A stretch of 64,000 nucleotides of DNA from IMG/VR virus record IMGVR_UViG_3300045996_002572, positions 1 to 64,000 of that record; one strand, 5' to 3'. The DNA is from a virus. The position numbers and the translations under genes are program-made. Shown here one piece after another: positions 48,696-57,297 of the stretch (within the stretch, counting starts at the first letter, position 1; each line of letters opens with the position of its first letter). The notes under the pieces are model-generated. The model was not told the DNA's origin, made no database searches, and saw nothing but the letters and a program-made list of their open reading frames with translations.

Positions 48696-50189
48696 ATGGC
48701 TCCGCTTCTCGCCTGGTATGACGACACCGACACACTCCTGGCGAGCTTCGTCATGCCGACGGACGTGACGGCCGGTGTTGCCACAGCAGCGACGGAACTG
48801 CGGTACTGGAACCACAAGGGCGCGCCGGGCGGAGACGAGGCCCCGGACGTGGCGCTGCAAGCCCAAGTGGAGTTCCCGGCCGCGAGCGGAACGTTCGTCG
48901 CAAGCGGGGCCCCGCCCGTCGATGAGAGATGGATGCAACTGCGCGTGGAGGGCGGCGACTGGGTGCCGATGGGGTTCGGGTCGATGCTCTCGGTCGGCAA
49001 CATCCCGGCCGATAGCTACGCCGCGGTGTATGTCCGCTGGCTCCTCCCCATGACGGCGAACGCCTTGAACTCGGCGGCTTGGCGCTGGGATCTTGTCGGC
49101 TGGTCGCGGGCGGTGATCTCCCTGGGGGTGGGGCACTCCGAGTCCTCGCCAGACGGGGTGCTCCGGCGCATCGGCGATCGTTCCTTCTCCGGCCTGATCG
49201 TGGGCTCGACCGCGTACACCGACGGCGGCACCTCGGTGGGCGCGCCTTACGAGGCGTGGTGCGTCGACGGCGTCCCCTACGCAGCGCCCGCCGAGACCAT
49301 CACCGTCAACGACACCGACAGTGCCGCCGCCACCCTCTCGGCCGGGCAGGAGTACACCGCCCTCGTGGTGATGTCGGCGAGCGGGCGCACCTTGCTCAAG
49401 GGGGTCAAGGCGGCGATCGGCGCGAGTGTTGACCCGACGGTGCCGGCGGGCAGCTTCGCCCGGGCTCGCATCGTCCGGGACGACACCGAGGTCACCAGCA
49501 TCGAGATGTTGGTGAACCCCGACCGCTTTTCGTTCTGGGCGACCGGCGGGCTCAACGGCAAGCTCGGCCCCGGGGCAGCCCGGCAGGCGAACGCGCTCAC
49601 GGGCACGCGCCTCTCGCGCGAGGTCTCGTTCACCGCGAGCTCCACGAACCGCATCTGGGCGCTCCCGGACAATGAGGTGGACGTGACTACGACGGCCGCG
49701 GTCCCGACTCCAGGCGCGCTCCTGCTCTGGGAGGCAGTGACCGACGGCAGCGCCATCACCTCGATCGTAGACCGCCGGCGCTTCATCGGCCCGGAACCGG
49801 TGCGCTTCTCGCTGCGGCTCGGGTCCACCTTGGCGGCCGACGCGGTCTCCGGCCCCGAGGTCAACAACACCGGGGCGGATCTCTACCTGGACCCGGAGCG
49901 CTCGATCACGGTAGCGCTTGACGACCTCGGCTCGAGCGCGGCATCCGGCGAGACCCGCATCGATCTGCAGACCTCGGCGGCCGGAGCGGCGTGGGCATCG
50001 CTCTACGCGGGAGACAACGATATGCCGGATCTTGCTTGGGACGGTACCGACCCGGTGGTGACCGAGGGATTCCCGGATGTCCTGGTGATCGCGAAGGGTG
50101 CGCGGTTTCGGGCGCGGGTGGACGCGATCCCGAGCGGGGGAACGGCGCCGAGCGGAGCCGTGGTGGTGGTGGAGGGCTATCAGCGATGA
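48696..50189 (+). CDS. Tail-tip / receptor-proximal structural protein
   Basis: 497 residues. Beta-rich, with repeated Ser/Thr/Gly strands and ending VVVVEGYQR. The last 22 bases are nearly duplicated at 50277-50298. Two bases separate it from the previous gene. Likely one of the last tail-tip components; no domain recognised. Confidence 0.5.
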   Translation: MAPLLAWYDDTDTLLASFVMPTDVTAGVATAATELRYWNHKGAPGGDEAPDVALQAQVEFPAASGTFVASGAPPVDERWMQLRVEGGDWVPMGFGSMLSVGNIPADSYAAVYVRWLLPMTANALNSAAWRWDLVGWSRAVISLGVGHSESSPDGVLRRIGDRSFSGLIVGSTAYTDGGTSVGAPYEAWCVDGVPYAAPAETITVNDTDSAAATLSAGQEYTALVVMSASGRTLLKGVKAAIGASVDPTVPAGSFARARIVRDDTEVTSIEMLVNPDRFSFWATGGLNGKLGPGAARQANALTGTRLSREVSFTASSTNRIWALPDNEVDVTTTAAVPTPGALLLWEAVTDGSAITSIVDRRRFIGPEPVRFSLRLGSTLAADAVSGPEVNNTGADLYLDPERSITVALDDLGSSAASGETRIDLQTSAAGAAWASLYAGDNDMPDLAWDGTDPVVTEGFPDVLVIAKGARFRARVDAIPSGGTAPSGAVVVVEGYQR

Positions 50190-50298
50190 ACTTCAGGGGC
50201 CCCCGGCGATGGAGTTGAACCATCCTGCGCCCGTCGGCGACAGTCCGCTAAGCCGAGAGCCCTGGAAAGTCTATCAGGTGGAGGGCTACGCGCGATGA
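50168..50298. repeat. Imperfect 22-bp direct repeat flanking tRNA-like sequence
   Basis: GGTGGAGGGCTATCAGCGAT... at 50168-50189 and GGTGGAGGGCTACGCGCGAT... at 50277-50298 match at 19 of 22 bases. The first copy is the end of the tail gene, the second would encode an alternative VEGYAR ending. Between them lies a perfect tRNA-type T arm on the minus strand without a matching acceptor stem. Confidence 0.5.
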
Positions 50299-50474
50299 TC
50301 GTCCGAGCCGAGGCCAGTGCGCCATTGCGGAAAGTCTTTGTAGGGCATCGAGGCGCAAACCGTGTCGAGGAAGGATTCGAGCAATGTGGCCAGATCCCGG
50401 TAGTCATCCGCCTGCTGCTGGCGCACTTCAAGGAGGCGAAGGCATTCTTGCTTGGCGGCGGCGTCAGATTCCAT
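50286..50474 (-). CDS. Leaderless small helical protein
   Basis: 62 residues, all helical (AKQECLRLLEVRQQQADDYR, DLATLLESFLDTV). The ATG at 50474 comes seven bases after a perfect TATAAT. No ribosome-binding site is possible at that distance, so it would be a leaderless mRNA. Antisense to the tRNA-flanking region. No family recognised. Confidence 0.5.
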   Translation of the reverse strand: MESDAAAKQECLRLLEVRQQQADDYRDLATLLESFLDTVCASMPYKDFPQWRTGLGSDDHRA

Positions 50475-50481
50475 GTCCGGG

Positions 50482-50487
50482 ATTATA
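50482..50487 (-). promoter_or_regulatory. Perfect -10 element (TATAAT) of a leaderless gene
   Basis: Minus-strand TATAAT followed by CCCGGAC then ATGG. The same TAT-x-AT-CCCG-n-AC-ATGG layout occurs before 61103. The -35 region, inside the tRNA gene, does not match consensus. Confidence 0.5.
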
Positions 50488-50492
50488 TCCGA

Positions 50493-50565
50493 CGCAGGGT
50501 GGCGCAGTCGTTAGCGCGCGGGGTTCATACCCCAGAGGTCGCAGGTTCAAGTCCTGCCCCTGCAA
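50493..50565 (+). tRNA. tRNA-Met (CAU) with initiator features
   Basis: 73 nt without encoded CCA. The acceptor (CGCAGGG with CCCTGCA) pairs fully except position 1-72, which is C-A, the defining bacterial initiator mismatch. The anticodon stem has three G-C pairs (GGG/CCC) under the CAT loop, again initiator-like, although position 28-42 is G-A. D arm GCGC/GCGC, T arm GCAGG-TTCAAGT-CCTGC. Confidence 0.85.
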
Positions 50566-50710
50566 GCAACGCCCTCCCTCGCGGCGAGGGCCTTCTGCGC
50601 TCCCATGGTGATTGCAGGTTGTACTCGGCCCGCCGGAAGCCGCACTTCTTCATCACCGCTTCCACCTCGCGCAGCACCTTCAACGCTTCGGTCACATCAG
50701 TCGCTTTCAT
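50525..50710 (-). CDS. Possible small antisense protein
   Basis: 61 residues from ATG at 50710, with GAGGAGGAG seven bases upstream. N-terminal amphipathic helix (VTEALKVLREVEAVMKKCGF) and an Arg-rich tail ending in the tRNA gene. It runs antisense to the start of the fibre gene, so one of the two calls may be a chance frame. Confidence 0.4.
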   Translation of the reverse strand: MKATDVTEALKVLREVEAVMKKCGFRRAEYNLQSPWERRRPSPRGRALLAGAGLEPATSGV

Positions 50711-52550
50711 CGCGCTCCTCCTCGCACACCTAATTGTAACGCCGACTGCTGCCCAGCCCGGCACCTGGACTCCCGGCCCCGGCCTCTCGGGCGACCCGCA
50801 CTGGCGCCCGCCGGTAGCAACCTCGGCCGCTCTCCCCCTGACCGGAAACCTGGTGGGCGACACCCGGCTGGTCATCGACTCGATCACCATCTACGCCTGG
50901 GACGGAGACTCCTGGGAGGTGCCGCCGGCGGGTCCTCCGGGCGGCTCGGCTGGTGGTGACCTGGCCGGCACCTACCCGAATCCGACAGTTGCGCCGAACG
51001 CCGTAGCGCTTGGCACGGACACCACCGGGGGATACGCGACCTCGGCATCTGAAGGCGGACCCGCAACAACGGCTCTTGCCTTCGCTTCCGACCCCGCCGA
51101 TTGCGATTCGGGCGAGGTCGCCGTCGGCATCACCACCTCCGGATCCCTGATCTGTGCGCCCGACGCGGGCGGAGTCACAGGCCCCGTCTCGGCCGAGGAC
51201 CGGCAAGTCCCCAGCTTCGACGGCACGGACGGGCAGGCGATCGAGGCCTCGGTCCTTCGGGCTACCGACGTCGACATCGCCTCGACCTCGGACTACAACC
51301 ACCCGGCGCTGCTCCAGCTCGGATCGTCGCGACCGTTCGGACCGAGCGGGGCAATGATCCCGGCCCCCTGCTTCAGCCGGTTCCCCTCGCAATTCACGCC
51401 GAACTCCTCGGCCTTCGCGGTCGAGAGCTGCCAGGACGGCGGGCCCGGTCCGGCAACGGGGGAAATCCTCGCGATCCACTTCAGCGACGAAGGCGGGCAG
51501 CCGCCGAGTTTCGCCTTGACCTCCGACATCTACCAGACGGGCGGCGGCGGGCTGGTGCTCGCGGGCTACTACGACACCTTCTCGAGCCAGGCGTACCGCT
51601 TCATTTCCTGGACCTCCGATGACTTCGTGCCGGCGATTGGAAGCGGGAGCACGGGCAACGTCGGAATCATCCGGAAGGGCGACGGCCTGCTCCAGGTCAA
51701 CGACGGCACCCGATCGGGAACAGCCTTCCGCGACATCCAAGTGCGCAACTTGATCGCGGCCAACGTTCGCATCACCCCAAGCGCTCCACCGGCCAGCGAG
51801 ACCGCCGCATGCGCGGCCGGCGATGCCGCATGGGATGCTCTCTATGACTACCGCTGCATCTCGGATGACACGTGGACCCGCGCTCCTCACGCTTGGACGG
51901 TGCCGACCTACGCAGGAAGCGCGACGGCAGGCGGACCCGCAACGACGGCGCTCGCCCTCAACGCCAACGGGACGAACTGCTCGGCAGGGAGCTATCCCGT
52001 CGGCACCGATGCCGCCGGCAACGCCGAGGGATGCACGGCGGCTTCGGGCGGCGTCACGGACCACGGCGCGCTCACCGGCCTCCTCGACAACGACCACCCG
52101 CATTACCAGCTCACGTCCGGGCAGTACCTGGTGCCCGCCGGAACCGTCATGACTCCGGGCTGGTCTTTCGCTGCGCAGCCGAGTCTCGGCATGAGGCGGC
52201 GCGCGGAAGACCAAATGGAGATGACCTTCGGGGGCACCAACTCGGTGGCCTTCCTGTACAACCTGATCGCGATCGAGAGGACTGACGGCGCCTTCTGTGC
52301 GGCAGATGGTGACGGGGTTCTCGACGTCTGCTTCAAGCGGACCGGCGCGAACGAGGCCACCGTATCCAACGGCGGATCCGGTAAGGGCAAGCTGCTCGCC
52401 GATGCCTTCCGCGCCTCGCCGCGCGCTACCGAGCCCTTTGCCTGCGGCGCCGGCACCGAGGGTTACACCTACACGAACAGCGTCTCCCACGAACTCTGCT
52501 TTTGCGATGGCACGTCTTGGACCGGCCTGAAGGCTGGCGGGGCTTGCTGA
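50619..52550 (+). CDS. Tail fibre-like protein with N-terminal signal sequence
   Basis: 643 residues from TTG at 50619, the last usable start before the coding sequence. A hydrophobic stretch (VAFIALLLAHLIVTPTAAQP) resembles a signal peptide. Body repeats GDLAGTYPNPTV (~110) and a GGPATTALA segment twice (near 145 and 445), typical of low-complexity fibres. C-terminal Cys-containing domain (GYTYTNSVSHELCFCDG). Probably receptor-binding. The start is uncertain because of an antisense gene. Confidence 0.6.
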   Translation: MYSARRKPHFFITASTSRSTFNASVTSVAFIALLLAHLIVTPTAAQPGTWTPGPGLSGDPHWRPPVATSAALPLTGNLVGDTRLVIDSITIYAWDGDSWEVPPAGPPGGSAGGDLAGTYPNPTVAPNAVALGTDTTGGYATSASEGGPATTALAFASDPADCDSGEVAVGITTSGSLICAPDAGGVTGPVSAEDRQVPSFDGTDGQAIEASVLRATDVDIASTSDYNHPALLQLGSSRPFGPSGAMIPAPCFSRFPSQFTPNSSAFAVESCQDGGPGPATGEILAIHFSDEGGQPPSFALTSDIYQTGGGGLVLAGYYDTFSSQAYRFISWTSDDFVPAIGSGSTGNVGIIRKGDGLLQVNDGTRSGTAFRDIQVRNLIAANVRITPSAPPASETAACAAGDAAWDALYDYRCISDDTWTRAPHAWTVPTYAGSATAGGPATTALALNANGTNCSAGSYPVGTDAAGNAEGCTAASGGVTDHGALTGLLDNDHPHYQLTSGQYLVPAGTVMTPGWSFAAQPSLGMRRRAEDQMEMTFGGTNSVAFLYNLIAIERTDGAFCAADGDGVLDVCFKRTGANEATVSNGGSGKGKLLADAFRASPRATEPFACGAGTEGYTYTNSVSHELCFCDGTSWTGLKAGGAC

Positions 52551-52562
52551 AAGGAGGCTCCC

Positions 52563-53012
52563 TTGAAGAGATTCGCCTGCCTGCTGCTCCTGCTTCTGCT
52601 GATCCCCGTCGCCCCGGCCGTGGCCGCGGACACGGACTTGCTGCTCTCGAAGATCACCTACGCCCTTGCCGGCCTGGTGGACGCCATCGCTTCGGAGTCC
52701 GAGTCGACGCCCGATCACGCCGAACGCCTCGCCACGGCACGGACGATCGACGCGAACCTCGCCCAGCAAGCAAGGCGCTACTGGACCCGCGTGGCGAAAG
52801 CCTACCCGGCCTCCCAGGACGTGTGCGTCACCGACACCTTGACCGGCGAACGCAACTGCATGAACAGCGTCACGCAGGCCACGATCGACGGCCAGGTGAT
52901 CGCGCTGTTCGGGAACTCCGTCAAGCTCCAGGCGCTGGCGAACGCGATGAACGCGGAGCCGGAGCAGCGGGCCAAGGTCGGGAGTCCTCCGGTGCTGGCA
53001 CGGAGGCCTTGA
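52563..53012 (+). CDS. Secreted late protein
   Basis: 149 residues from TTG at 52563, with GGAGG upstream. Clear signal peptide (FACLLLLLLLIPVAPAVAA). Mature part helical with two Cys (VCVTDTLTGERNC). No family recognised. Lies between fibre and further exported proteins. Confidence 0.55.
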   Translation: MKRFACLLLLLLLIPVAPAVAADTDLLLSKITYALAGLVDAIASESESTPDHAERLATARTIDANLAQQARRYWTRVAKAYPASQDVCVTDTLTGERNCMNSVTQATIDGQVIALFGNSVKLQALANAMNAEPEQRAKVGSPPVLARRP

Positions 53013-53014
53013 CG

Positions 53015-53722
53015 ATGCGCCGCCTCGTTCTGCTCGCGCTGCTCCTGCTGGCCGCCCCCCTCGGCGCCGCCCAGACCACCCCAGCCGTCCACCTGGGAGC
53101 AGAGGGGCTCGACCTCGAGCTGAGCCTGCTTCTGGTCGAGGTGGGCGCGAGCGAGGCCGGGGAACTGGCGGTGGACGACGTGCAGGTGATCGAGATTGGC
53201 GAGGGCGCCTACATGTTCGCCGGTCTTCCGGACGCAGGCGGGACGGATCGAATCACCTTCTCGGTGGCCTCCTCGAACGATCCGCTGCGGCCCCTCTACA
53301 GCTACACGTACGGAGCGGAGCCGGGCACAAGCGTGATCTTCCGGAGCGAGGTCTCAGCGGTCACCGGGAGCACACTGGTGGAGGACGACACCTTCGGGAC
53401 GGTCCAGGTGGTGGTGCGCTCCGGACTCCCGGAGGTGATCGGCGATCCGAGCACGACGGTAACCTTCACGGCTGCGAACGCCGACTCTGGCGCCGCCGTC
53501 GTGACCGCGCGTCCGGCCACGATCAGCAACGTGGTGCAGGACGTGGCGACGGGCTCCTGGGGTTGCACCTTGGCCTACCAGGTAGAGGCGGCTCTAACGG
53601 CCAACCCGGCCACCCTGTCGGCTAATTTCGTGATCGCCTTCCCCTCGGGCTGCGCCTCGCCGCCGTGCCCGTTCACCCAGCCTGACGAACCTCTGCGGAT
53701 CTTGGTGAGGCGGAAGCTGTGA
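53015..53722 (+). CDS. Secreted late beta-rich protein
   Basis: 235 residues from ATG at 53015. Signal peptide LVLLALLLLAAPLGAAQ. The mature part is beta-rich with Ig-like repeats (VQVIEIGEGAYMFAGLPDAG and TVQVVVRSGLPEVIG) and a Cys pair (CASPPC) near the end. Could be a surface or virion decoration. Unknown family. Confidence 0.55.
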   Translation: MRRLVLLALLLLAAPLGAAQTTPAVHLGAEGLDLELSLLLVEVGASEAGELAVDDVQVIEIGEGAYMFAGLPDAGGTDRITFSVASSNDPLRPLYSYTYGAEPGTSVIFRSEVSAVTGSTLVEDDTFGTVQVVVRSGLPEVIGDPSTTVTFTAANADSGAAVVTARPATISNVVQDVATGSWGCTLAYQVEAALTANPATLSANFVIAFPSGCASPPCPFTQPDEPLRILVRRKL

Positions 53723-53920
53723 CAGGTCCCCCGGCGGCTCGCCCGGCTCGCGGCAATTTTCAGCGACCATTCGGTCCTGACCGCTTGCCTCGTGTTCCGT
53801 GTCCTGCCTCCCCCCGGGGGCCCGGGGGCTTGGATTCGCCAGCGTCCGGTGGAGTCGGCCTTACCACTGACTGCCCGGCGCCGCTCCAAGCTGGGCGGCT
53901 AAAAACCATTTCTATCACCG

Positions 53921-53940
53921 CTCCGGATCACGGTCCGGAG
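53921..53940 (+). other. Perfect 7-bp hairpin upstream of the 53959 gene
   Basis: CTCCGGA (53921-53927) and TCCGGAG (53934-53940) around a six-base loop, nine bases before the GGAGG site. The rest of the 236-base gap from 53723 has G/C runs (CCCCCCGGGGGCCCGGGGGC) but no T-run, so no clear terminator. Confidence 0.5.
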
Positions 53941-53958
53941 GAAGCTCTAGGAGGCTCA

Positions 53959-54510
53959 ATGTCTAACGGTGAACCGCTCGGACGGCCTGAGGCCCGGCTC
54001 TATCAACCGGTGACAGCTTGTGCACCCGATTCGCTGTCCGCAGCCATTGATCGGCTGACGACGCGAATTGCGGCGCTGGAGGCGAAGATCCCGGATCCGG
54101 TGGACCTTTCGGAGATCGCCTGCACGATCGGTGAGTTCTCGGTTGACCCGAGGGTTGATGCGCGGCTGTGCTCGATCGAGGGCGAGCTGCTGTCCCAGGC
54201 GGACTACTTCGGCTCGAATTGGCAACCGTGGCGTCCTCCGTCGGGCCCGCCCCCTTCTCCGGAAGAGGTCGGCGCCGCGTTGGAGAGTGTTGCCGCGTCG
54301 GCTCGCTCTCTCGCGAACGTTCACGCCGAATTCGGCAACGATCCGGCAGTTCTGGGCGAGTACCTGGAGGGGCTCGGCCGGGCACTGGACCTGTTCTCGG
54401 ACCTGCTTGGGCGCCTAGCCGATGCCGACCCCGGGCCGCTCCAAAACACCGTCGGCGAGGCCGGCATCGCCCACTATGCCACTCGACAGGAAGCCGAGGT
54501 GCCCAAGTGA
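53959..54510 (+). CDS. Hypothetical late protein, coiled coil
   Basis: 183 residues from ATG at 53959 with GGAGG. Helical (SAAIDRLTTRIAALEAKIPD), Pro-rich middle, then helices (YLEGLGRALDLFSDLLGRLA). No signal peptide. Overlaps the next gene by four bases. No family recognised. Confidence 0.5.
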   Translation: MSNGEPLGRPEARLYQPVTACAPDSLSAAIDRLTTRIAALEAKIPDPVDLSEIACTIGEFSVDPRVDARLCSIEGELLSQADYFGSNWQPWRPPSGPPPSPEEVGAALESVAASARSLANVHAEFGNDPAVLGEYLEGLGRALDLFSDLLGRLADADPGPLQNTVGEAGIAHYATRQEAEVPK

Positions 54511-56594
54511 CCACCGGCCGCCGCTCCACCTTCGGCCGCGGCGCTCTCGGGCTGGCGCTCCTCCTCGCGGCCCTCGTGGCCCCCTGCGCCCTGAGAGCCG
54601 ACGTCGGCTACAACCCCCAGGCCCTCGGTCAGGCAACGGCGAAGTGGTACACCAAGGACGCTACGGGGAAGCTCCAGTCGCGATCTGCCTTGATCAACTT
54701 CGCCGCAGTGCCGTCGACCTTCACGGGCCCGGCGACCGAGGCTCAGTTCGATGCCCGCTGGGGGACCGGTTCGTTCAGGCGGTTCCGGTGGCAGGGCTTG
54801 GACAACGAGAGCCGCCTCTCGGTCAAGGCCGCGATGGAGTGGGCCTGCAACGCCGGCCGGGGCGACCTGCTGGGGTGGCGCTCGGGACGACCGCCGGGAG
54901 TCTCCTGTGTGGCCTCCGAGGTCGAGGTGGTGGACGCTCTCGCCGTGGGCTACGGAGGGACGCTAGGGGCTGCTCACCAGGTGGCGGAAGGGGCGGCCGG
55001 CACGACGCCGGAGCTGGCGATCCCGGTTCGGGACTCTCTCGACAAGAAGGGGCTGCCGCGCCCTGCGGGCCTCTTCTCCGAGCGAGACCCGACCTGGCCC
55101 CTCACCCGGTGGTACCTCAACACCGTCACAGCGTCGACGGTGCCGACACCGGTCGACCCGCATCCAGTGCCGGACCCTGAGCCGCCTGTCACGCCGACTC
55201 AAGATCCCGCCACCGAGGAGCGCCTGGCTGCAGCCGAGGCCAAGCTGGCGGACCTGACGGCAGCAATCGGAGCCGGAGTACGTCGCCTAGAGGCGGCTGA
55301 GCGGTCGGTCCTCGACCTCTCGCGGAAGGATGCCGCGCTGGAAACCGAGCTGGCGCGCGTCGAGGCCCTGGTCAAGGCGCTCACGGCCCCGGCTCCAAAG
55401 GTGGTCCCAGGCGACCCGCCGAAGCTGCCGCGCCCTCCGCCGACCAAGCCCGGCGCCAAGCCTCCGCTCAAGGATCCGCTCGCCGCCTTCCCCGCAGATC
55501 GGAGGGGATCTGCAGAGATCTGGGGGCCCATCTGGCTCCTGCATTTGTCCGGCGTCCAGCCGGTCGACGAGCCGGCACAGGCGCAACTTCAGAAGCTCGC
55601 GGACGCTCACGCGGCGGGCGCCGGCGCAAGAGCACTGGCCCGCCTCATGAACACCGACGGCTCGTGGAACGTGCCGTTCATCGACCTCGCCGTCCGCCTG
55701 TTCGAGGGCCGCCCGGGCGCCCGTAGCGACTGGATCAAGCTCCTGAAGTGGCAACTCCGGGATGAGCCGCCGCCCACAGGCTCGCGGTTCGTCGATTTGC
55801 TCGGCGGTTCCGAATCGGTCTCGGCAAACTACGCTCCTTGGAGAGCTGGCGCGGTCGGGGGTGTTTGGCTCTGGGCCGTACGCAACGGCGATGAGGAACT
55901 CGCGGAACTGGTGCGGCGCTACACCCTCCGGGCCGCCGCCCTCGCCACTCTCCTCTCGACCGAGCAGGTCCCCGACGGGGAGCTCGGCAGGAACAAGAAG
56001 GGCGAGCTGCTCGCGACCTCCCGTCATATGGCCTCGGTCTCCAACCGCTCGAACCCGGCCCACGCCTGGACCGCCTCCGGCACGCTGCTCGACCTGGTGC
56101 TCGGCCGCGGAACCAAGCTGCGCCGGCAGCCGGAGTGGTTCTTCACCATCATCGAGGCGGCAAACGACGCGCGCCCCATGATCCGCGCCGAGGACCGCGC
56201 TGTGCTGGAGCGCTACTTCCGCGAGCCCATGGCTTCCGGTGCCTCGGAGGACGTCGCCCGCCTCGTCTCGCCATCCGGGATCCACGGCACCATCCGTGTC
56301 CTGTGGTGGGACGGCTATCGCGCGGTTATTCTCGACAAGAGGTTGAACGGCAACACCCCCGCGATCATGTTTGAGGGCTTCGACCTCCGCACCGGGAAGG
56401 TCTTTATGGCCTACCCGTGGCCGGAGGGACGCTGCTTCAAATGCGGCGGGCAGGCAACTGCAGGATGGCGGCCTGGAGCGCTCTGGACGACATCGCCGTT
56501 TTCGGAGATCACCTACCCGGCGCCGGCGAATGACCCCACCGTCGAGATCGTCATTGACGGGCAGGGCGCCCGCGTCACCAGGAGGGCTGCGTAG
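54507..56594 (+). CDS. Large exported late protein, two domains with coiled coil
   Basis: 695 residues from GTG at 54507. Signal peptide (LGLALLLAALVAPCALRA). N-terminal domain with paired Cys (WACNAGRGDLLGWRSGRPPG), a coiled coil (ERLAAAEAKLADLTAAIGAG), a Pro-rich linker, then a 300-residue helical domain with many Trp/Arg, like alpha/alpha-barrel glycan-active proteins. The end has CFKCGG. No catalytic motif identified. Unusual for a virion protein. Confidence 0.5.
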   Translation: MTTGRRSTFGRGALGLALLLAALVAPCALRADVGYNPQALGQATAKWYTKDATGKLQSRSALINFAAVPSTFTGPATEAQFDARWGTGSFRRFRWQGLDNESRLSVKAAMEWACNAGRGDLLGWRSGRPPGVSCVASEVEVVDALAVGYGGTLGAAHQVAEGAAGTTPELAIPVRDSLDKKGLPRPAGLFSERDPTWPLTRWYLNTVTASTVPTPVDPHPVPDPEPPVTPTQDPATEERLAAAEAKLADLTAAIGAGVRRLEAAERSVLDLSRKDAALETELARVEALVKALTAPAPKVVPGDPPKLPRPPPTKPGAKPPLKDPLAAFPADRRGSAEIWGPIWLLHLSGVQPVDEPAQAQLQKLADAHAAGAGARALARLMNTDGSWNVPFIDLAVRLFEGRPGARSDWIKLLKWQLRDEPPPTGSRFVDLLGGSESVSANYAPWRAGAVGGVWLWAVRNGDEELAELVRRYTLRAAALATLLSTEQVPDGELGRNKKGELLATSRHMASVSNRSNPAHAWTASGTLLDLVLGRGTKLRRQPEWFFTIIEAANDARPMIRAEDRAVLERYFREPMASGASEDVARLVSPSGIHGTIRVLWWDGYRAVILDKRLNGNTPAIMFEGFDLRTGKVFMAYPWPEGRCFKCGGQATAGWRPGALWTTSPFSEITYPAPANDPTVEIVIDGQGARVTRRAA

Positions 56595-56619
56595 GTGGGC
56601 CGTCAGGTTGGAGAACCAG

Positions 56620-57039
56620 ATGAAACTGATTCTTCAGCGAGGGCCAATCGATTGCGGAGTCGCGACCCTGGCCATGGTCGCTGGTGTGTCCTACGAGGAG
56701 GCGGAGAGAGAGGTCGCGCCGCACATTGGGAAGGGCGGCCTCCACGCAATCGCTATTGAGGGCGCTCTCGCTCGTATGGGCTTCGCTGTGCAGACGTTCT
56801 GGCGTCCGCCGATCTTCGGGGTGACCACATTCTCACCTTGTCCCTTCGGCTGGCCACCGCGGCCATTCGCGCCGGCTCACATCGCCTTCATGCTCGCTCG
56901 CGGCGCTCACTTCGTGGCGGTCGACCACGAGGGCACGATCCTCGACCCGTCTGGCGCGGCGCCTCCCGATCCATCGTTGATGGAAACCATCATGGGTGTG
57001 TGGCGAACCGCCGACATCACCGCACGGAAGGGGGACTGA
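56620..57039 (+). CDS. C39-like cysteine peptidase
   Basis: 139 residues. QRGPIDCGVATLAMVAG (residues ~6-22) has the catalytic Cys in the C39-type context, and GAHFVAVDHEG plus ILDPSG supply His and Asp. Stand-alone, without ABC transporter. Next to the holin-like gene it may cut peptidoglycan peptides or act on envelope proteins. Confidence 0.68.
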   Translation: MKLILQRGPIDCGVATLAMVAGVSYEEAEREVAPHIGKGGLHAIAIEGALARMGFAVQTFWRPPIFGVTTFSPCPFGWPPRPFAPAHIAFMLARGAHFVAVDHEGTILDPSGAAPPDPSLMETIMGVWRTADITARKGD

Positions 57040-57042
57040 CCA

Positions 57043-57291
57043 ATGCCTATTCGCAAGTCACATCAGCGTCGCCGCTCCCCCCGTGTCCAAGTGGGACGCT
57101 GGTCTGTCTTGCTAACGAGCAAGACCGTTTGGGCGAACGTGCTCTCCGCGCTCGCGGCGTTCCTGGCCCTGCCCGAGCTCCAGTCGCGAGGTATCGATGA
57201 GCGGGATCTACTGCTCGCCTTGGCCGCTATCAACATAGTCCTGCGATTCCTGCCGCGGGAACCCCTGGTGGAGCGCCGCCCGCGGCGGTAA
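57043..57291 (+). CDS. Holin-like membrane protein
   Basis: 82 residues. A basic N-terminus and two hydrophobic segments: TVWANVLSALAAFLALP and LLLALAAINIVLRFLP, the S-K-T-x-W-x-N ... N-x-x-L-R-F layout of small phage holin-type proteins. It would form lesions in the inner membrane for endolysin release. Confidence 0.65.
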   Translation: MPIRKSHQRRRSPRVQVGRWSVLLTSKTVWANVLSALAAFLALPELQSRGIDERDLLLALAAINIVLRFLPREPLVERRPRR

Positions 57292-57297
57292 TTGCGC

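Noticed and set aside
50205-50275. Complete tRNA on the minus strand
   Set aside because: A perfect T arm exists, but no 5' acceptor or 7-base anticodon loop can be paired; kept only as a tRNA-like fragment.
50730-52769. Long antisense open frame (679 codons) opposite the fibre gene
   Set aside because: It is the mirror of a high-GC coding region; composition is Arg/Val/Gly-rich without domains and the plus frame has fibre motifs.
53723-53958. Rho-independent terminator after the 53015 gene
   Set aside because: GC-rich runs and a hairpin occur, but without a T-tract.
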